Positions 22,569-32,740 of a stretch of DNA of 64,000 nucleotides are shown piece by piece. Numbering within the stretch: the first letter of the stretch is position 1; every line of letters starts with the position of its first letter. This DNA comes from Pseudomonas sp. UFMG81. Its GTDB lineage: Bacteria > Pseudomonadota > Gammaproteobacteria > Pseudomonadales > Pseudomonadaceae. The position numbers were made by a program, and so were the translations under genes. Below the pieces are notes generated by a model, which was given only the letters and a program-made list of their open reading frames with translations, was not told the origin of the DNA and did not search any database. Location of the stretch: the NCBI RefSeq assembly GCF_015354575.1, contig NZ_JACAFQ010000029.1, positions 1-64,000 on the forward strand, written 5' to 3'.

Positions 22569-23171
22569 ATGCAACTTAATGTAAATGACGCTCAGGCGAT
22601 CGAAGTTTCCGAACTGACTTTCGGTGGCGAATTCAACGAGACGCTGGTTCACCAGGCAGTCGTAGCCTACATGGCTGGCGGTCGTCAGGGCACCAAGCAG
22701 CAGAAGACCCGTTCTGACGTGGCCGGTGGCGGTAAGCGCCCATGGCGTCAGAAAGGTACTGGCCGTGCTCGTGCCGGTACTACCCGTGGTCCGATCTGGC
22801 GTGGCGGTGGTGTAACCTTCGCAGCTCGTCCTCAGGATCACTCGCAGAAGCTCAACAAGAAGATGTACCGCGCAGCCCTGCGCTCCATCCTCGCTGAGCT
22901 GGTGCGTAGCGACCGTCTGGTCGTGGTTCAGGACTTCGCTGTTGAAGCCCCGAAAACCAAAGACCTGCTGAACAAGCTGAACGGCATGGGTCTGAGCGAC
23001 GTACTGATCGTTTCGGACGCAGTTGATCAGAACCTGTACCTGGCTGCTCGCAACCTGCCGCACGTCGACGTACGTGACGTTCAAGGTTCTGACCCGGTCA
23101 GTCTGATCGCATACGAGAAAGTGTTGATCACTGTCTCGGCCGTGAAGAAATTCGAGGAGCTGCTGGGATGA
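22569..23171 (+). CDS. rplD: 50S ribosomal protein L4
   Basis: L4 lines part of the exit tunnel with an extended loop and in E. coli represses the S10 operon. The 200 residues contain the loop motif [21 protein letters not shown] (about 48-68), the part near macrolide-binding sites, with no insertion or change that would suggest resistance. Its end overlaps the rplW start by four bases (ATGA), coupling L4 and L23 synthesis. Confidence 0.97.
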
Positions 23172-23467
23172 ACCAGGAACGCGTATTCAAAGTCCTCCTT
23201 GGCCCGCACGTTTCCGAGAAGGCTACCGTTCTGGCTGAGAAAAAAGGCCAGTTCGTATTCAAGGTTGCTACCGATGCAACCAAGCTGGAAATCAAGAAAG
23301 CTGTCGAAGGCCTGTTCAACGTAAAAGTTGAAAACGTGTCGACTGTTAACGTTCTGGGTAAAACCAAGCGTACCGCACGTGGTCTGGGCAAGCGTAATGA
23401 CTGGAAGAAGGCGATCGTCTCCCTTCAGCCAGGCCAAGATCTCGATTTCAGCAGCAGTGCTGAGTAA
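23168..23467 (+). CDS. rplW: 50S ribosomal protein L23
   Basis: L23 surrounds the tunnel exit and docks trigger factor and SRP. The 99 residues begin [19 protein letters not shown]. The conserved [17 protein letters not shown] and [21 protein letters not shown] are present. The start overlaps the rplD stop, and rplB follows after 14 bases. Confidence 0.97.
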
Positions 23468-23481
23468 GGAAGGGGTGCATC

Positions 23482-24306
23482 ATGGCAATCGTTAAATGCA
23501 AACCGACTTCCCCTGGCCGCCGTTTTGTGGTCAAGGTGGTCAACAAGGAGCTGCACAAAGGCGCTCCTCACGCACCGCTGATCGAGAAAAAATCGAAGTC
23601 TGGTGGTCGTAACAACAATGGCCGCATCACCACGCGTCACGTGGGTGGTGGTCATAAGCAGCACTACCGTCTGGTCGACTTCCGTCGCAACGACAAGGAT
23701 GGCATCCCAGCCACCGTCGAGCGTATCGAATACGACCCGAACCGTACTGCTCACATCGCCCTGCTGTGCTACGCAGACGGTGAGCGTCGCTACATCATCG
23801 CCCCTAAAGGCGTGAGCGCTGGCGACCAGCTGATCGCAGGTGCCCTGGCCCCAATCAAGGCCGGTAACTCCCTGCAGCTGCGCAACATCCCAGTAGGTAG
23901 CACCATTCACGGCATCGAACTGAAGCCGGGTAAAGGTGCTCAGATCGCTCGTTCCGCTGGTGCTTCGGCTCAGCTGATCGCTCGCGAAGGTGTCTACGTG
24001 ACCCTGCGTCTGCGCTCTGGTGAAATGCGTAAAGTCCTGGCTGAGTGCCGTGCGACCCTGGGCGAAGTCTCGAACTCCGAGCACAGCCTGCGTTCGCTGG
24101 GTAAAGCTGGTGCCAAACGCTGGCGCGGCGTTCGCCCAACCGTTCGTGGTGTTGCCATGAACCCGGTTGACCACCCGCATGGTGGTGGTGAAGGTCGTAC
24201 CTCCGGTGGTCGTCATCCGGTATCGCCATGGGGCTTCCCAACCAAGGGTGCTAAAACCCGTGGTAATAAGCGTACCGACAACATGATCGTCCGTCGTCGC
24301 AAGTAA
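23482..24306 (+). CDS. rplB: 50S ribosomal protein L2
   Basis: L2 is required for subunit joining and peptidyl transferase activity. The 274 residues hold [19 protein letters not shown] near the N-terminus and the catalytic-site signature [18 protein letters not shown] (about 224-241), including the invariant His in DHPHGGG. One residue longer than E. coli. Confidence 0.98.
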
Positions 24307-24322
24307 CTAGAGGGATACGACA

Positions 24323-24598
24323 GTGCCACGTTCTCTGAAAAAAGGTCCTTTTATCGATCTTCACCTGTTGAAGAAGGTCGAAGTGGCGGTGGAGAAGAAC
24401 GATCGCAAGCCAGTTAAAACCTGGTCGCGCCGTTCGATGATCCTGCCACAAATGGTCGGTCTGACCATCGCGGTACACAACGGTCGCCAACACGTCCCAG
24501 TTCTCGTGAACGAAGACATGGTCGGCCACAAACTGGGCGAGTTCGCCGGTACCCGCACCTACCGCGGGCACGTGGCTGACAAGAAAGCCAAGCGTTAA
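24323..24598 (+). CDS. rpsS: 30S ribosomal protein S19
   Basis: S19 pairs with S13 in the 30S head. The 91 residues begin [19 protein letters not shown] and contain [21 protein letters not shown] (about 37-57). The start is GTG at 24323, directly before the conserved PRSLKKGPF, 16 bases after rplB. Confidence 0.97.
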
Positions 24599-24609
24599 GG
24601 GGTAAGGAA

Positions 24610-24942
24610 ATGGAAGTAGCCGCTAAGTTGTCGGGCGCTCGCATCTCCGCCCAGAAAGCCCGCTTGGTCGCCGACCAGATCCGCGGGAAGAAGGTGGGCG
24701 AAGCGCTCAACCTGTTGGCCTTCAGCAGCAAAAAAGCCGCTGAAATCATGAAGAAAGTCCTCGAGTCGGCCGTTGCCAACGCCGAACACAACGAAGGCGC
24801 AGACGTTGATGACCTGAAGGTCTCCACCGTCTTCGTCAACGAAGGGCGTTCGCTGAAGCGCATCATGCCGCGTGCCAAAGGCCGCGCTGATCGCATCGTC
24901 AAGCGGTCTTGCCATATCACTGTCAAGGTTGCGGACAAGTAA
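24610..24942 (+). CDS. rplV: 50S ribosomal protein L22
   Basis: L22 contacts all 23S domains, and its beta-hairpin narrows the exit tunnel. The 110 residues show the hairpin region [18 protein letters not shown] (about 79-96) with no deletion, so there is no sign of macrolide-resistance changes. Start directly follows rpsS with GGGGTAAGGAA as ribosome-binding site. Confidence 0.97.
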
Positions 24943-24955
24943 CGGAGTCGATCAG

Positions 24956-25642
24956 ATGGGTCAGAAAGTACATCCCACTGGCATTCGCCTGGGAATCGTC
25001 AAGGAGCACACCTCCGTCTGGTACGCAGACGGCGCGACTTACGCAGATTACCTGTTGAAGGATCTGCAAACTCGTGAGTACCTCCAAGACAAACTAAAAA
25101 GCGCGTCCGTAAGCCGTATCGATATCCATCGTCCGGCCCAAACTGCACGCATCACCATCCACACCGCTCGTCCCGGTATCGTTATCGGCAAGAAAGGTGA
25201 AGATGTTGAGAAACTGCGTCAGGACCTGACCAAGCAGATGGGTGTGCCTGTGCACATCAACATCGAAGAGATCCGCAAGCCGGAACTCGACGCCATGCTG
25301 GTTGCTCAGAGCGTTGCCCAGCAGCTGGAGCGCCGCGTTATGTTCCGTCGCGCCATGAAGCGCGCCGTGCAGAACGCCATGCGTATTGGTGCCAAAGGCA
25401 TCAAGATCCAGGTGAGCGGTCGTCTCGGCGGTGCCGAGATCGCACGTACCGAGTGGTATCGCGAAGGTCGTGTGCCTCTGCACACCCTGCGTGCCGATAT
25501 CGACTACAACACCTACGAAGCTCACACCACCTACGGTGTGATCGGTGTGAAGGTTTGGATCTTCAAAGGCGAAGTTATTGGTGGTCGCCAGGAAGAGCTG
25601 AAGCCGCAAGCACCAGCGCCTCGTAAAAAAGCTGCTAAGTAA
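24956..25642 (+). CDS. rpsC: 30S ribosomal protein S3
   Basis: S3 forms part of the mRNA entry helicase with S4 and S5. The 228 residues begin [17 protein letters not shown], with the KH domain (about 39-107, including [12 protein letters not shown] for the GXXG motif) followed by the S3 C-terminal domain with [16 protein letters not shown] at 24956 is used; an in-frame ATG at 24872 lies inside rplV and is not credible. Confidence 0.97.
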   Translation: MGQKVHPTGIRLGIVKEHTSVWYADGATYADYLLKDLQTREYLQDKLKSASVSRIDIHRPAQTARITIHTARPGIVIGKKGEDVEKLRQDLTKQMGVPVHINIEEIRKPELDAMLVAQSVAQQLERRVMFRRAMKRAVQNAMRIGAKGIKIQVSGRLGGAEIARTEWYREGRVPLHTLRADIDYNTYEAHTTYGVIGVKVWIFKGEVIGGRQEELKPQAPAPRKKAAK

Positions 25643-25654
25643 GGGGTACGCCAA

Positions 25655-26068
25655 ATGTTGCAACCAAAGCGTACAAAATTCCGCAAGCAGATGACTGGCC
25701 ACAACCGTGGTCTGGCACTGCGCGGTAGCAAGGTCAGCTTCGGCGAATTCGCTCTGAAAGCTGTTGCTCGCGGTCGTCTCACCGCCCGCCAGATCGAGTC
25801 GGCACGTCGTGCCCTGACCCGTCACGTTAAGCGTGGCGGCAAGATCTGGATCCGTGTCTTCCCGGACAAGCCGGTTACCAAGAAGCCTCTTGAAGTGCGT
25901 ATGGGTAAAGGTAAAGGTTCCGTGGAATACTGGGTTGCCCAGATTCAGCCAGGCAAAGTCCTGTACGAAATCGAGGGTGTTTCTGAAGAGCTGGCGCGCG
26001 AAGCTTTCGCCCTGGCTGCTGCAAAGCTGCCACTCGCCACCTCCTTTGTTAAGCGGACGGTGATGTGA
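25655..26068 (+). CDS. rplP: 50S ribosomal protein L16
   Basis: L16 helps place tRNA at the A and P sites. The 137 residues begin [20 protein letters not shown] and contain [22 protein letters not shown] (about 67-88), with the Arg in that segment that is hydroxylated by YcfD/RoxA in E. coli. The TGA stop overlaps the rpmC ATG by one base. Confidence 0.97.
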   Translation: MLQPKRTKFRKQMTGHNRGLALRGSKVSFGEFALKAVARGRLTARQIESARRALTRHVKRGGKIWIRVFPDKPVTKKPLEVRMGKGKGSVEYWVAQIQPGKVLYEIEGVSEELAREAFALAAAKLPLATSFVKRTVM

Positions 26069-26259
26069 TGAAAGCGAATGACCTTCGTGAAAAATCGGCA
26101 CAGCAACTGAATGAGCAACTGCTCGGCTTGCTGCGCGACCAGTTCAATCTGCGTATGCAGAAAGCAACTGGCCAGTTGGGGCAGTCGCACCTGCTCTCGC
26201 AAGTTAAGCGTGACATCGCTCGCGTGAAAACTGTGCTCAACCAGCAGGCAGGTAAGTGA
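26068..26259 (+). CDS. rpmC: 50S ribosomal protein L29
   Basis: L29 packs beside L23 at the tunnel exit. The 63 residues form the expected two-helix hairpin, [21 protein letters not shown] then [19 protein letters not shown]. The start is ATG at 26068, overlapping the rplP stop; a GTG three bases earlier is less likely. Confidence 0.96.
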   Translation: MKANDLREKSAQQLNEQLLGLLRDQFNLRMQKATGQLGQSHLLSQVKRDIARVKTVLNQQAGK

Positions 26260-26261
26260 TC

Positions 26262-26528
26262 ATGGCTGAAGCTGAAAAAACCGTCCGTACGCTGACTGGC
26301 CGTGTCGTCAGCGACAAAATGGACAAGACCATCACCGTTCTGATCGAGCGTCGCGTAAAGCACCCGATCTACGGTAAATACGTTAAGCGTTCGACTAAGC
26401 TGCACGCGCACGACGAATCCAACCAGTGCAAGATCGGCGACAAGGTTTCCATCCGTGAAACCCGTCCGCTGGCCAAGACCAAGTCCTGGGCACTGGTTGA
26501 AGTCCTCGAACGCGCTGTTGAAGTCTAA
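26262..26528 (+). CDS. rpsQ: 30S ribosomal protein S17
   Basis: S17 is a primary 16S-binding protein of the 30S body. The 88 residues carry the OB fold with [23 protein letters not shown] (about 9-31) and [23 protein letters not shown] at 26262 lies 2 bases after the rpmC stop and gives the usual length. Confidence 0.97.
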   Translation: MAEAEKTVRTLTGRVVSDKMDKTITVLIERRVKHPIYGKYVKRSTKLHAHDESNQCKIGDKVSIRETRPLAKTKSWALVEVLERAVEV

Positions 26529-26551
26529 GGGCTAGGGGTCGGAGAAATTTT

Positions 26552-26920
26552 ATGATTCAGACTCAATCCATGCTCGATGTGGCCGATAACAGCGGCGCTC
26601 GTCGCGTCATGTGCATCAAGGTGCTCGGCGGTTCGCACCGCCGTTACGCCGGCATCGGTGACATCATCAAAGTAACCGTCAAGGAAGCAATTCCGCGCGG
26701 TAAGGTCAAAAAAGGCCAGGTGATGACCGCTGTTGTCGTCCGTACCCGTCACGGTGTACGTCGCGCTGACGGTTCCATCATTCGTTTCGACGGTAACGCT
26801 GCTGTTCTGCTGAACACCAAGCAAGAGCCGATCGGCACTCGCATCTTCGGGCCAGTGACCCGTGAACTTCGTACCGAGAAGTTCATGAAGATCGTCTCGC
26901 TCGCCCCTGAAGTGCTCTAA
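26552..26920 (+). CDS. rplN: 50S ribosomal protein L14
   Basis: L14 forms an intersubunit bridge and is the binding site of the silencing factor RsfS. The 122 residues begin [26 protein letters not shown] and end [16 protein letters not shown], as in the family. It opens the spc-type portion (rplN-rplX-rplE-rpsN). The 23 bases before it contain only a ribosome-binding site, with no clear promoter, so S10 and spc genes may share a transcript here. Confidence 0.97.
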   Translation: MIQTQSMLDVADNSGARRVMCIKVLGGSHRRYAGIGDIIKVTVKEAIPRGKVKKGQVMTAVVVRTRHGVRRADGSIIRFDGNAAVLLNTKQEPIGTRIFGPVTRELRTEKFMKIVSLAPEVL

Positions 26921-26931
26921 GGAGATCCGAC

Positions 26932-27246
26932 ATGCAAAAGATTCGTCGTGACGACGAGATCATCGTGATCGCCGGCAAAGACAAAGGTAAGCGCGGTAAG
27001 GTGCTGAAGGTTCTGGCTGATGACCGTCTGGTCATCGGTGGTGTGAACCTGGTCAAGCGTCATACCAAGCCTAACCCGATGGCGGGCGTCCAGGGCGGTA
27101 TCGTCGAAAAAGAAGCGCCTCTGCACGCTTCCAACGTTGCTATCTTCAACAGCGAAACCAACAAGGCTGACCGCGTTGGCTTCAAAGTAGAAGAAGGCAA
27201 GAAAATTCGTGTCTTCAAGTCGACCCAAAAAGCGGTTGATGCTTGA
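26932..27246 (+). CDS. rplX: 50S ribosomal protein L24
   Basis: L24 initiates 50S assembly. The 104 residues begin [26 protein letters not shown], a KOW motif, followed by [24 protein letters not shown]. It follows rplN after 11 bases with AAGGAG as ribosome-binding site. Confidence 0.97.
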   Translation: MQKIRRDDEIIVIAGKDKGKRGKVLKVLADDRLVIGGVNLVKRHTKPNPMAGVQGGIVEKEAPLHASNVAIFNSETNKADRVGFKVEEGKKIRVFKSTQKAVDA

Positions 27247-27266
27247 ACACTGCTAGGTAGAAGACC

Positions 27267-27806
27267 ATGGCACGACTGAAAGAGATTTACCGGAACGAAA
27301 TCGCTCCTAAGCTTAAGGAAGAACTTAAGCTGTCGAACGTGATGGAAGTTCCGCGCGTTACCAAAATCACCCTGAACATGGGTCTGGGCGAAGCGATCGG
27401 CGACAAGAAAGTCATCGAGCACGCTGTTGCTGACCTGGAAAAGATCACCGGTCAAAAGCCGGTCGTGACTTTCGCTCGTAAATCCATCGCGGGCTTCAAA
27501 GTCCGTGAAGGCTGGCCGATCGGCGTCAAGGTGACCCTGCGTAGCGACAAGATGTACGAATTCCTGGACCGCCTGCTGGCGATCTCCCTGCCTCGGGTTC
27601 GCGACTTCCGCGGCCTGAATGCCAAGTCCTTCGACGGTCGTGGCAACTACAGCATGGGCGTGAAAGAGCAGATCATCTTCCCGGAAATCGATTACGACAA
27701 GATCGATGCTCTGCGCGGTTTGGACATCACCCTGACCACCACTGCTCGTTCGGACGACGAAGGCCGCGCTCTGCTGCGTGCTTTCAAGTTCCCGTTCCGC
27801 AACTGA
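27267..27806 (+). CDS. rplE: 50S ribosomal protein L5
   Basis: L5 binds 5S rRNA and contacts P-site tRNA. The 179 residues equal E. coli. [19 protein letters not shown] and [24 protein letters not shown] (about 112-135) are intact. In E. coli the S8 repressor site overlaps the start of this gene; whether that holds here is not visible. Confidence 0.97.
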   Translation: MARLKEIYRNEIAPKLKEELKLSNVMEVPRVTKITLNMGLGEAIGDKKVIEHAVADLEKITGQKPVVTFARKSIAGFKVREGWPIGVKVTLRSDKMYEFLDRLLAISLPRVRDFRGLNAKSFDGRGNYSMGVKEQIIFPEIDYDKIDALRGLDITLTTTARSDDEGRALLRAFKFPFRN

Positions 27807-27819
27807 TTGGAGTAGGAAA

Positions 27820-28125
27820 ATGGCCAAGAAGAGCATGAAGAACCGCGAGCTGAAGCGTCAGCTCACGGTAGCCAAGTACGCCAAAAAGCGTGCCGCGCTG
27901 AAAGCGACCATCGTCGACATGAACGCCTCTCCTGAAGAGCGTTTCGCCGCCGTTGTCGCCCTGCAGAAGCAACCACGTGACGCCAGCGCTGCGCGCCTGC
28001 GTAACCGTTGCCGCCTGACCGGTCGTCCGCACGGCGTGTACCGCAAGTTCGGCCTCGGCCGTAACAAGCTGCGCGAAGCCGCCATGCGTGGTGATGTGCC
28101 AGGTCTGGTCAAAGCTAGCTGGTAA
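27820..28125 (+). CDS. rpsN: 30S ribosomal protein S14
   Basis: S14 completes the 30S head. The 101 residues are the long form, and the zinc ribbon CXXC pairs of the short form are absent ([28 protein letters not shown] has single cysteine), so it is the zinc-independent type. ATG at 27820 follows GGAGTAGGAAA. It is followed by a strong hairpin terminator, unusual inside an spc operon. Confidence 0.97.
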   Translation: MAKKSMKNRELKRQLTVAKYAKKRAALKATIVDMNASPEERFAAVVALQKQPRDASAARLRNRCRLTGRPHGVYRKFGLGRNKLREAAMRGDVPGLVKASW

Positions 28126-28142
28126 TACAGCTGGCGTGACCT

Positions 28143-28175
28143 CCGGCGGAAGGGGAGCGATCTTCCGACCGCCGG
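28143..28175 (+). promoter_or_regulatory. GC-rich hairpin after rpsN
   Basis: CCGGCGG (28143-28149) and CCGCCGG (28169-28175) pair, with GGAAG/CTTCC continuing inside. It lies between the rpsN stop and the stronger hairpin at 28185. It could be a regulatory or processing site; a role is not shown. Confidence 0.4.
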
Positions 28176-28184
28176 TGACCTCGC

Positions 28185-28220
28185 AACGAAACAAGCCCCT
28201 ATATGGGGCTTGTTTCGTTT
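28185..28220 (+). terminator. Terminator between rpsN and rpsH
   Basis: AACGAAACAAGCCCC (28185-28199) pairs perfectly with GGGGCTTGTTTCGTT (28205-28219) around a 5-base loop: a 15-bp stem, T-rich on its 3' side. It is as strong as the terminators that end whole operons in this window. Confidence 0.85.
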
Positions 28221-28238
28221 CTACCTTGTGTCTAGAAT
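28210..28238 (+). promoter_or_regulatory. Candidate rpsH promoter
   Basis: TTGTTT (28210-28215), 17 bases and TAGAAT (28233-28238). The -35 lies in the 3' arm of the preceding terminator. It would restart transcription for rpsH onward, 97 bases upstream of the gene. Confidence 0.5.
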
Positions 28239-28334
28239 GACCGGCTCACCTGAGCCTGGGTTTTTTGCCCTGCCTGCTCGGGTGGTTGTGATAGCCGCAA
28301 GGCTAATAATTCTTGTATCAGGAGCATCTAGCCC

Positions 28335-28727
28335 ATGAGTATGCAGGACCCGTTAGCGGACATGCTAACTCGCATCCGTAATGCCCAGATGGCTGAAAAG
28401 TCTGTCGTAAGCATGCCTTCCTCCACCCTGAAGGTCGCGGTTGCCAAAGTACTGAAAGACGAAGGTTACATCGCTGGCTACGAAGTTAGCGGCGAAGCCA
28501 AGCCTTCCCTGTCGATCGAACTGAAGTACTTCGAAGGCCGTCCGGTCATCGAGGAACTGAAGCGTACCAGCCGTCCTGGCCTGCGCCAGTACAAGGCCGT
28601 TACCGAGCTGCCGAAAGTACGTGGCGGCCTGGGCGTGTCTATTGTCTCCACCAACAAAGGTGTGATGACTGACCGCGCTGCGCGCGCTGCCGGTGTCGGC
28701 GGCGAAGTTCTGTGCACAGTGTTCTAA
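28335..28727 (+). CDS. rpsH: 30S ribosomal protein S8
   Basis: S8 organises the central domain of 16S rRNA and is the autogenous repressor of the spc operon in E. coli. The 130 residues begin [21 protein letters not shown] and end [17 protein letters not shown], the family C-terminus. It is the first gene after the internal terminator, so its own 5' leader may be the place for S8 control here, which is inference. Confidence 0.97.
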   Translation: MSMQDPLADMLTRIRNAQMAEKSVVSMPSSTLKVAVAKVLKDEGYIAGYEVSGEAKPSLSIELKYFEGRPVIEELKRTSRPGLRQYKAVTELPKVRGGLGVSIVSTNKGVMTDRAARAAGVGGEVLCTVF

Positions 28728-28739
28728 GGGGAGATAGGC

Positions 28740-29273
28740 ATGTCTCGCGTCGCTAAGAACCCCGTTAAGCTGCCAGCTGGCGTCGAAGTCAAATTCGCCG
28801 GCCAACAGCTTTCGGTGAAGGGTGCCAAGGGCACTCTCGAACTGAACGTTCACTCGTCTGTTGAAGTTACCGAAGAAGCTGGTGAGCTGCGTTTCGTCGC
28901 TCGCAACGGTGACCAGCAAGCTCGCGCCATGGCCGGTACCACCCGCGCCCTGGTGAACAACATGGTCCACGGCGTAAGCCAAGGCTTCGAGCGCAAGCTC
29001 CAGCTGGTCGGTGTTGGTTACAAGGCTCAGGCCAAGGGCACCGTCCTGAACCTGGCTCTGGGCTTCTCGCACCCAGTGGATTACGAACTGCCAGCCGGTA
29101 TCACCGCTGAAACCCCAAGCCAGACCGACATCCTGATCAAGGGTATCGACAAGCAGCTGGTGGGTCAGGTAGCCGCTGAAGTCCGCGGTTTCCGTCCGCC
29201 AGAGCCTTACAAGGGCAAGGGTGTGCGTTACGCGGATGAAGTAGTCCGTCGTAAAGAAGCCAAGAAGAAGTAG
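28740..29273 (+). CDS. rplF: 50S ribosomal protein L6
   Basis: L6 lies near the sarcin-ricin loop, where elongation factors bind. The 177 residues show two homologous alpha/beta domains; the second ends [24 protein letters not shown] (about 154-177), the family signature. It follows rpsH after 12 bases. Confidence 0.97.
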   Translation: MSRVAKNPVKLPAGVEVKFAGQQLSVKGAKGTLELNVHSSVEVTEEAGELRFVARNGDQQARAMAGTTRALVNNMVHGVSQGFERKLQLVGVGYKAQAKGTVLNLALGFSHPVDYELPAGITAETPSQTDILIKGIDKQLVGQVAAEVRGFRPPEPYKGKGVRYADEVVRRKEAKKK

Positions 29274-29283
29274 GGCCTAGCAA

Positions 29284-29634
29284 ATGACCGACAAAAAAGT
29301 TATTCGACTGCGTCGCGCTCGCAAAGCACGCCTGAAAATGCACGAGCTCGAAGCCGTGCGTCTGTGCGTGTTCCGCTCCTCGCAGCACATCTATGCCCAG
29401 GTCATTTCGGCCGACGGCAGCAAGGTTCTGGCAAGCGCCTCGACCTTGGACAAAGAACTGCGTGATGGCGCCACTGGCAACATCGACGCGGCCACTAAGG
29501 TTGGCAAGCTGGTAGCTGAGCGTGCGAAAGCCGCCGGTGTATCTCAAGTTGCCTTTGACCGTTCCGGCTTCAAGTACCACGGCCGCGTCAAGGCGCTGGC
29601 TGATGCTGCTCGTGAAGGCGGGCTGGAGTTCTAA
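29284..29634 (+). CDS. rplR: 50S ribosomal protein L18
   Basis: L18 binds 5S rRNA together with L5. The 116 residues have a basic N-terminal tail and end [28 protein letters not shown], the family signature. It follows rplF after 10 bases. Confidence 0.97.
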   Translation: MTDKKVIRLRRARKARLKMHELEAVRLCVFRSSQHIYAQVISADGSKVLASASTLDKELRDGATGNIDAATKVGKLVAERAKAAGVSQVAFDRSGFKYHGRVKALADAAREGGLEF

Positions 29635-29637
29635 GTT

Positions 29638-30138
29638 ATGGCAAATAACGATCAAAAGCGCGACGAAGGCTACATCGAGAAGCTGGTTCAAGTTAACCGC
29701 GTAGCCAAAACCGTAAAAGGCGGCCGTATCTTCACCTTCACCGCGCTGACCGTGGTAGGTGATGGCAAGGGTCGCGTTGGTTTCGGTCGCGGCAAATCGC
29801 GCGAAGTACCAGCTGCTATCCAGAAAGCCATGGAAGCTGCTCGTCGCAACATGATTCAGGTTGACCTGAAAGGCACCACCCTGCAGTACGCCACCAAGGC
29901 CGCCCACGGCGCCTCGAAGGTCTACATGCAGCCTGCCTCGGAAGGTACCGGTATCATCGCCGGCGGCGCAATGCGTGCCGTCCTGGAAGTTGCTGGCGTA
30001 CAGAACGTCCTGGCCAAGTGCTACGGCTCGACCAACCCGGTGAACGTGGTTCACGCCACCTTCAAGGGTCTGAAAGCCATGCAATCCCCTGAGTCCATTG
30101 CTGCCAAGCGCGGCAAGACTGTTGAGGAGATCTTCTGA
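29638..30138 (+). CDS. rpsE: 30S ribosomal protein S5
   Basis: S5 takes part in mRNA unwinding and decoding accuracy. The 166 residues hold the dsRNA-binding-like fold with [35 protein letters not shown] (about 24-58). The spectinomycin loop (VAKTVKGGR) is wild type. It follows rplR after 3 bases. Confidence 0.97.
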   Translation: MANNDQKRDEGYIEKLVQVNRVAKTVKGGRIFTFTALTVVGDGKGRVGFGRGKSREVPAAIQKAMEAARRNMIQVDLKGTTLQYATKAAHGASKVYMQPASEGTGIIAGGAMRAVLEVAGVQNVLAKCYGSTNPVNVVHATFKGLKAMQSPESIAAKRGKTVEEIF

Positions 30139-30140
30139 TC

Positions 30141-30317
30141 ATGGCAACCGTAAAAGTTACGCTGATCAAGAGCGTCTCGGGCCGTATCCCTAACCACAAG
30201 CTGTGCGTCAAGGGTCTGGGTCTGCGTCGCATCGGTCACACTGTAGAAGTCCAGGATACTCCCGAGAACCGCGGGATGATCAACAAGGCTTACTACATGC
30301 TGAAGGTCGAGGGTTAA
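30141..30317 (+). CDS. rpmD: 50S ribosomal protein L30
   Basis: L30 is a small protein of the 50S subunit, present in most but not all bacteria. The 58 residues begin [19 protein letters not shown] and contain [20 protein letters not shown], matching the L30 motif. ATG at 30141 lies 2 bases after the rpsE stop, and rplO starts 3 bases after its stop. Confidence 0.96.
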   Translation: MATVKVTLIKSVSGRIPNHKLCVKGLGLRRIGHTVEVQDTPENRGMINKAYYMLKVEG

Positions 30318-30320
30318 TCG

Positions 30321-30755
30321 ATGAAACTCAATGATCTGAGTCCAGCGCCGGGTTCCCGTCGCGAGAAGCACCGTCCGGGCCGTGGTATCGGTAGCGGTCT
30401 GGGTAAGACCGGTGGCCGTGGTCACAAAGGTCAGACCTCCCGTTCCGGTGGTTCGATTGCTCCAGGCTTCGAAGGCGGTCAACAGCCGCTGCACCGTCGC
30501 CTGCCGAAGTTCGGCTTCGTTTCCCTCAAGGCCATGGACCGCGCTGAAGTGCGTCTGTCCGAGCTGGCCAAGGTGGAAGGCGACCTGATCACCGTTCAGT
30601 CCCTCAAGGACGCCAACGTGATCGGTCAGCACGTACAGCGTGTGAAAATCATGCTGTCGGGCGAAGTCACTCGCGCAGTCACCCTCAAGGGTATCGCCGT
30701 CACCAAAGGTGCACGTGCGGCTATCGAAGCAGCTGGCGGCAAGTTCGAGGAATAA
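30321..30755 (+). CDS. rplO: 50S ribosomal protein L15
   Basis: L15 is a late-assembly protein whose N-terminal extension penetrates 23S rRNA. The 144 residues begin [37 protein letters not shown], the characteristic Gly-rich basic tail. Its stop abuts the secY start. Confidence 0.97.
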   Translation: MKLNDLSPAPGSRREKHRPGRGIGSGLGKTGGRGHKGQTSRSGGSIAPGFEGGQQPLHRRLPKFGFVSLKAMDRAEVRLSELAKVEGDLITVQSLKDANVIGQHVQRVKIMLSGEVTRAVTLKGIAVTKGARAAIEAAGGKFEE

Positions 30756-32087
30756 ATGGCTAAGCAAGGTGCTCTCTCTTCGCTCGGTAAGGGCGGGATG
30801 TCGGAACTCTGGGCTCGTCTGCGCTTTCTGTTCATGGCGATCATCGTCTATCGGATTGGCGCGCACATCCCGGTACCAGGCATTAACCCGGACCGTCTTG
30901 CGGATCTGTTCCGGCAGAATGAGGGGACCATTCTTAGCTTGTTCAACATGTTTTCCGGCGGTGCGCTGGAGCGCATGAGCATCTTTGCACTGGGGATCAT
31001 GCCGTACATTTCGGCGTCGATCATCATGCAGCTCATGACCGCTGTCAGCCCGCAGCTGGAGCAGTTGAAGAAGGAAGGTGAAGCTGGCCGTCGCAAGATC
31101 AGCCAGTACACCCGCTACGGCACCGTAATCCTGGCGCTGGTCCAAGCCATTGGCATGTCCATTGGCCTGGCCAACCAGGGCGTGGCGTTTTCTGCTGGCC
31201 TCGGCTTCCATGTCGTCGCCGTCTCCACCTTCGTGGCAGGCGCGATGTTCATGATGTGGCTGGGTGAGCAGATCACCGAGCGCGGTGTGGGCAACGGTAT
31301 CTCGATGTTGATCTTCGCAGGTATCGTTGCCGGTCTTCCGAGAGCAATCGGGCAGTCTTTCGAGTCTGCGCGCACGGGCGATATCAACATCTTCGCCCTG
31401 GTCGCTATCGGTTTGCTGGCAGTAGCGATTATCGGCTTCGTGGTGTTCATTGAGCGTGGTCAGCGTCGTATCGCCGTTCACTACGCCAAGCGTCAGCAGG
31501 GCCGCAAGGTCTTCGCTGCGCAGACCAGCCACCTGCCGCTGAAGGTGAACATGGCGGGCGTAATCCCGGCCATTTTCGCGAGCAGCATCTTGCTGTTCCC
31601 GGCTTCGCTGGGTGCCTGGTTCGGTCAGTCCGAAGGTATGGGCTGGCTGCAGGACATCTCGCAGTCGATCGCTCCTGGTCAGCCGTTGAACATTCTGCTG
31701 TTTAGTGCAGGGATCATCTTCTTCTGCTTCTTCTACACAGCGTTGATGTTCAACCCGAAAGACGTAGCGGAAAACCTGAAGAAGTCCGGTGCCTTTATTC
31801 CGGGTATCCGTCCTGGTGAGCAGTCGGCGCGCTACATTGATGGCGTCCTGACTCGTCTGACCATGTTCGGTGCTCTTTACATGATGGCCGTGTGCCTTCT
31901 GCCCCAGTTCCTGGTGGTGGCAGCAAACGTGCCGTTCTACCTTGGCGGGACCTCGTTGCTGATTGTGGTAGTGGTTGTGATGGACTTCATGTCCCAAGTA
32001 CAATCGCACCTCGTTTCGCACCAGTACGAATCCCTGATGAAGAAAGCCAACCTGAAAGGCTACGGCGGCAGCGGTCTGCTGCGCTGA
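30756..32087 (+). CDS. secY: Preprotein translocase subunit SecY
   Basis: SecY is the protein-conducting channel of the inner membrane, working with SecE (4818) and SecG. The 443 residues contain ten hydrophobic segments. Conserved parts include the first-span region [29 protein letters not shown] (with the plug-proximal motif), [16 protein letters not shown], and [18 protein letters not shown] in the middle. Start ATG at 30756 directly follows the rplO stop. It is the only non-ribosomal gene of the spc operon. Confidence 0.97.
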   Translation: MAKQGALSSLGKGGMSELWARLRFLFMAIIVYRIGAHIPVPGINPDRLADLFRQNEGTILSLFNMFSGGALERMSIFALGIMPYISASIIMQLMTAVSPQLEQLKKEGEAGRRKISQYTRYGTVILALVQAIGMSIGLANQGVAFSAGLGFHVVAVSTFVAGAMFMMWLGEQITERGVGNGISMLIFAGIVAGLPRAIGQSFESARTGDINIFALVAIGLLAVAIIGFVVFIERGQRRIAVHYAKRQQGRKVFAAQTSHLPLKVNMAGVIPAIFASSILLFPASLGAWFGQSEGMGWLQDISQSIAPGQPLNILLFSAGIIFFCFFYTALMFNPKDVAENLKKSGAFIPGIRPGEQSARYIDGVLTRLTMFGALYMMAVCLLPQFLVVAANVPFYLGGTSLLIVVVVVMDFMSQVQSHLVSHQYESLMKKANLKGYGGSGLLR

Positions 32088-32117
32088 TCTAGCCCCTTAA
32101 GGTTCGAGGAGTCGGTA

Positions 32118-32234
32118 ATGAAAGTTCGTGCATCGGTGAAAAAGCTGTGCCGCAACTGCAAGATCATTCGTCGCGAAGGTATCGTGCGCGTGATCTGCAG
32201 CGCGGAACCGCGTCACAAGCAGCGCCAAGGCTGA
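32118..32234 (+). CDS. rpmJ: 50S ribosomal protein L36
   Basis: L36 is the smallest 50S protein. The 38 residues include [20 protein letters not shown] and then [14 protein letters not shown], so the zinc ligands (Cys11, Cys14, Cys27, His33) are present: this is the zinc-binding form. A zinc-free paralogue, if any, would be elsewhere. It follows secY after 30 bases with GAGGAG upstream. Confidence 0.95.
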   Translation: MKVRASVKKLCRNCKIIRREGIVRVICSAEPRHKQRQG

Positions 32235-32250
32235 GTGTGATCCGCGTTTC

Positions 32251-32283
32251 AAACCCAGCAGCTAGTGTGCTGCTGGGTTGATT
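32251..32283 (+). terminator. Hairpin between rpmJ and rpsM
   Basis: AACCCAGCAGC and GCTGCTGGGTT form an 11-bp stem around TAGTGT, followed by a T-rich segment. It separates spc from alpha-type genes; termination may be partial. Confidence 0.75.
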
Positions 32284-32365
32284 ATTCGTTTCTACAGCGA
32301 TATTATCTCGCGCCCTATTTCTTGGCTTCCGGGGCGTAGGTAGCTGTCAATTGGAGTCCCACTGA

Positions 32366-32722
32366 ATGGCCCGTATTGCAGGCGTCAACATTCCAGATAA
32401 CAAGCATACTGTTATCTCGCTGACCTACATCTATGGTGTCGGTCGCACAACTGCACAGAAGATCTGTGCAGACGCTGGTGTCAACCCAGCCGCTAAGATC
32501 AAGGATCTGAGCGACGAGCAAATCGAAACCCTGCGTGGCGAAGTCGCGAAGTTCACCACCGAAGGTGACCTGCGTCGTGACATCAACATGAAGATCAAGC
32601 GCTTGATGGACCTGGGTTGCTACCGCGGCCTGCGTCATCGTAAAGGTCTGCCGGTTCGCGGTCAGCGCACCAAGACCAACGCACGCACCCGTAAGGGCCC
32701 GCGTAAGCCGATCCGCAAGTAA
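32366..32722 (+). CDS. rpsM: 30S ribosomal protein S13
   Basis: S13 bridges the 30S head to the 50S subunit. The 118 residues begin [25 protein letters not shown] and end with the basic tail [20 protein letters not shown] that contacts P-site tRNA. First gene of the alpha operon (rpsM-rpsK-rpsD-rpoA-rplQ). Confidence 0.98.
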
Positions 32723-32740
32723 TCGCCCAGGAATATAGAC

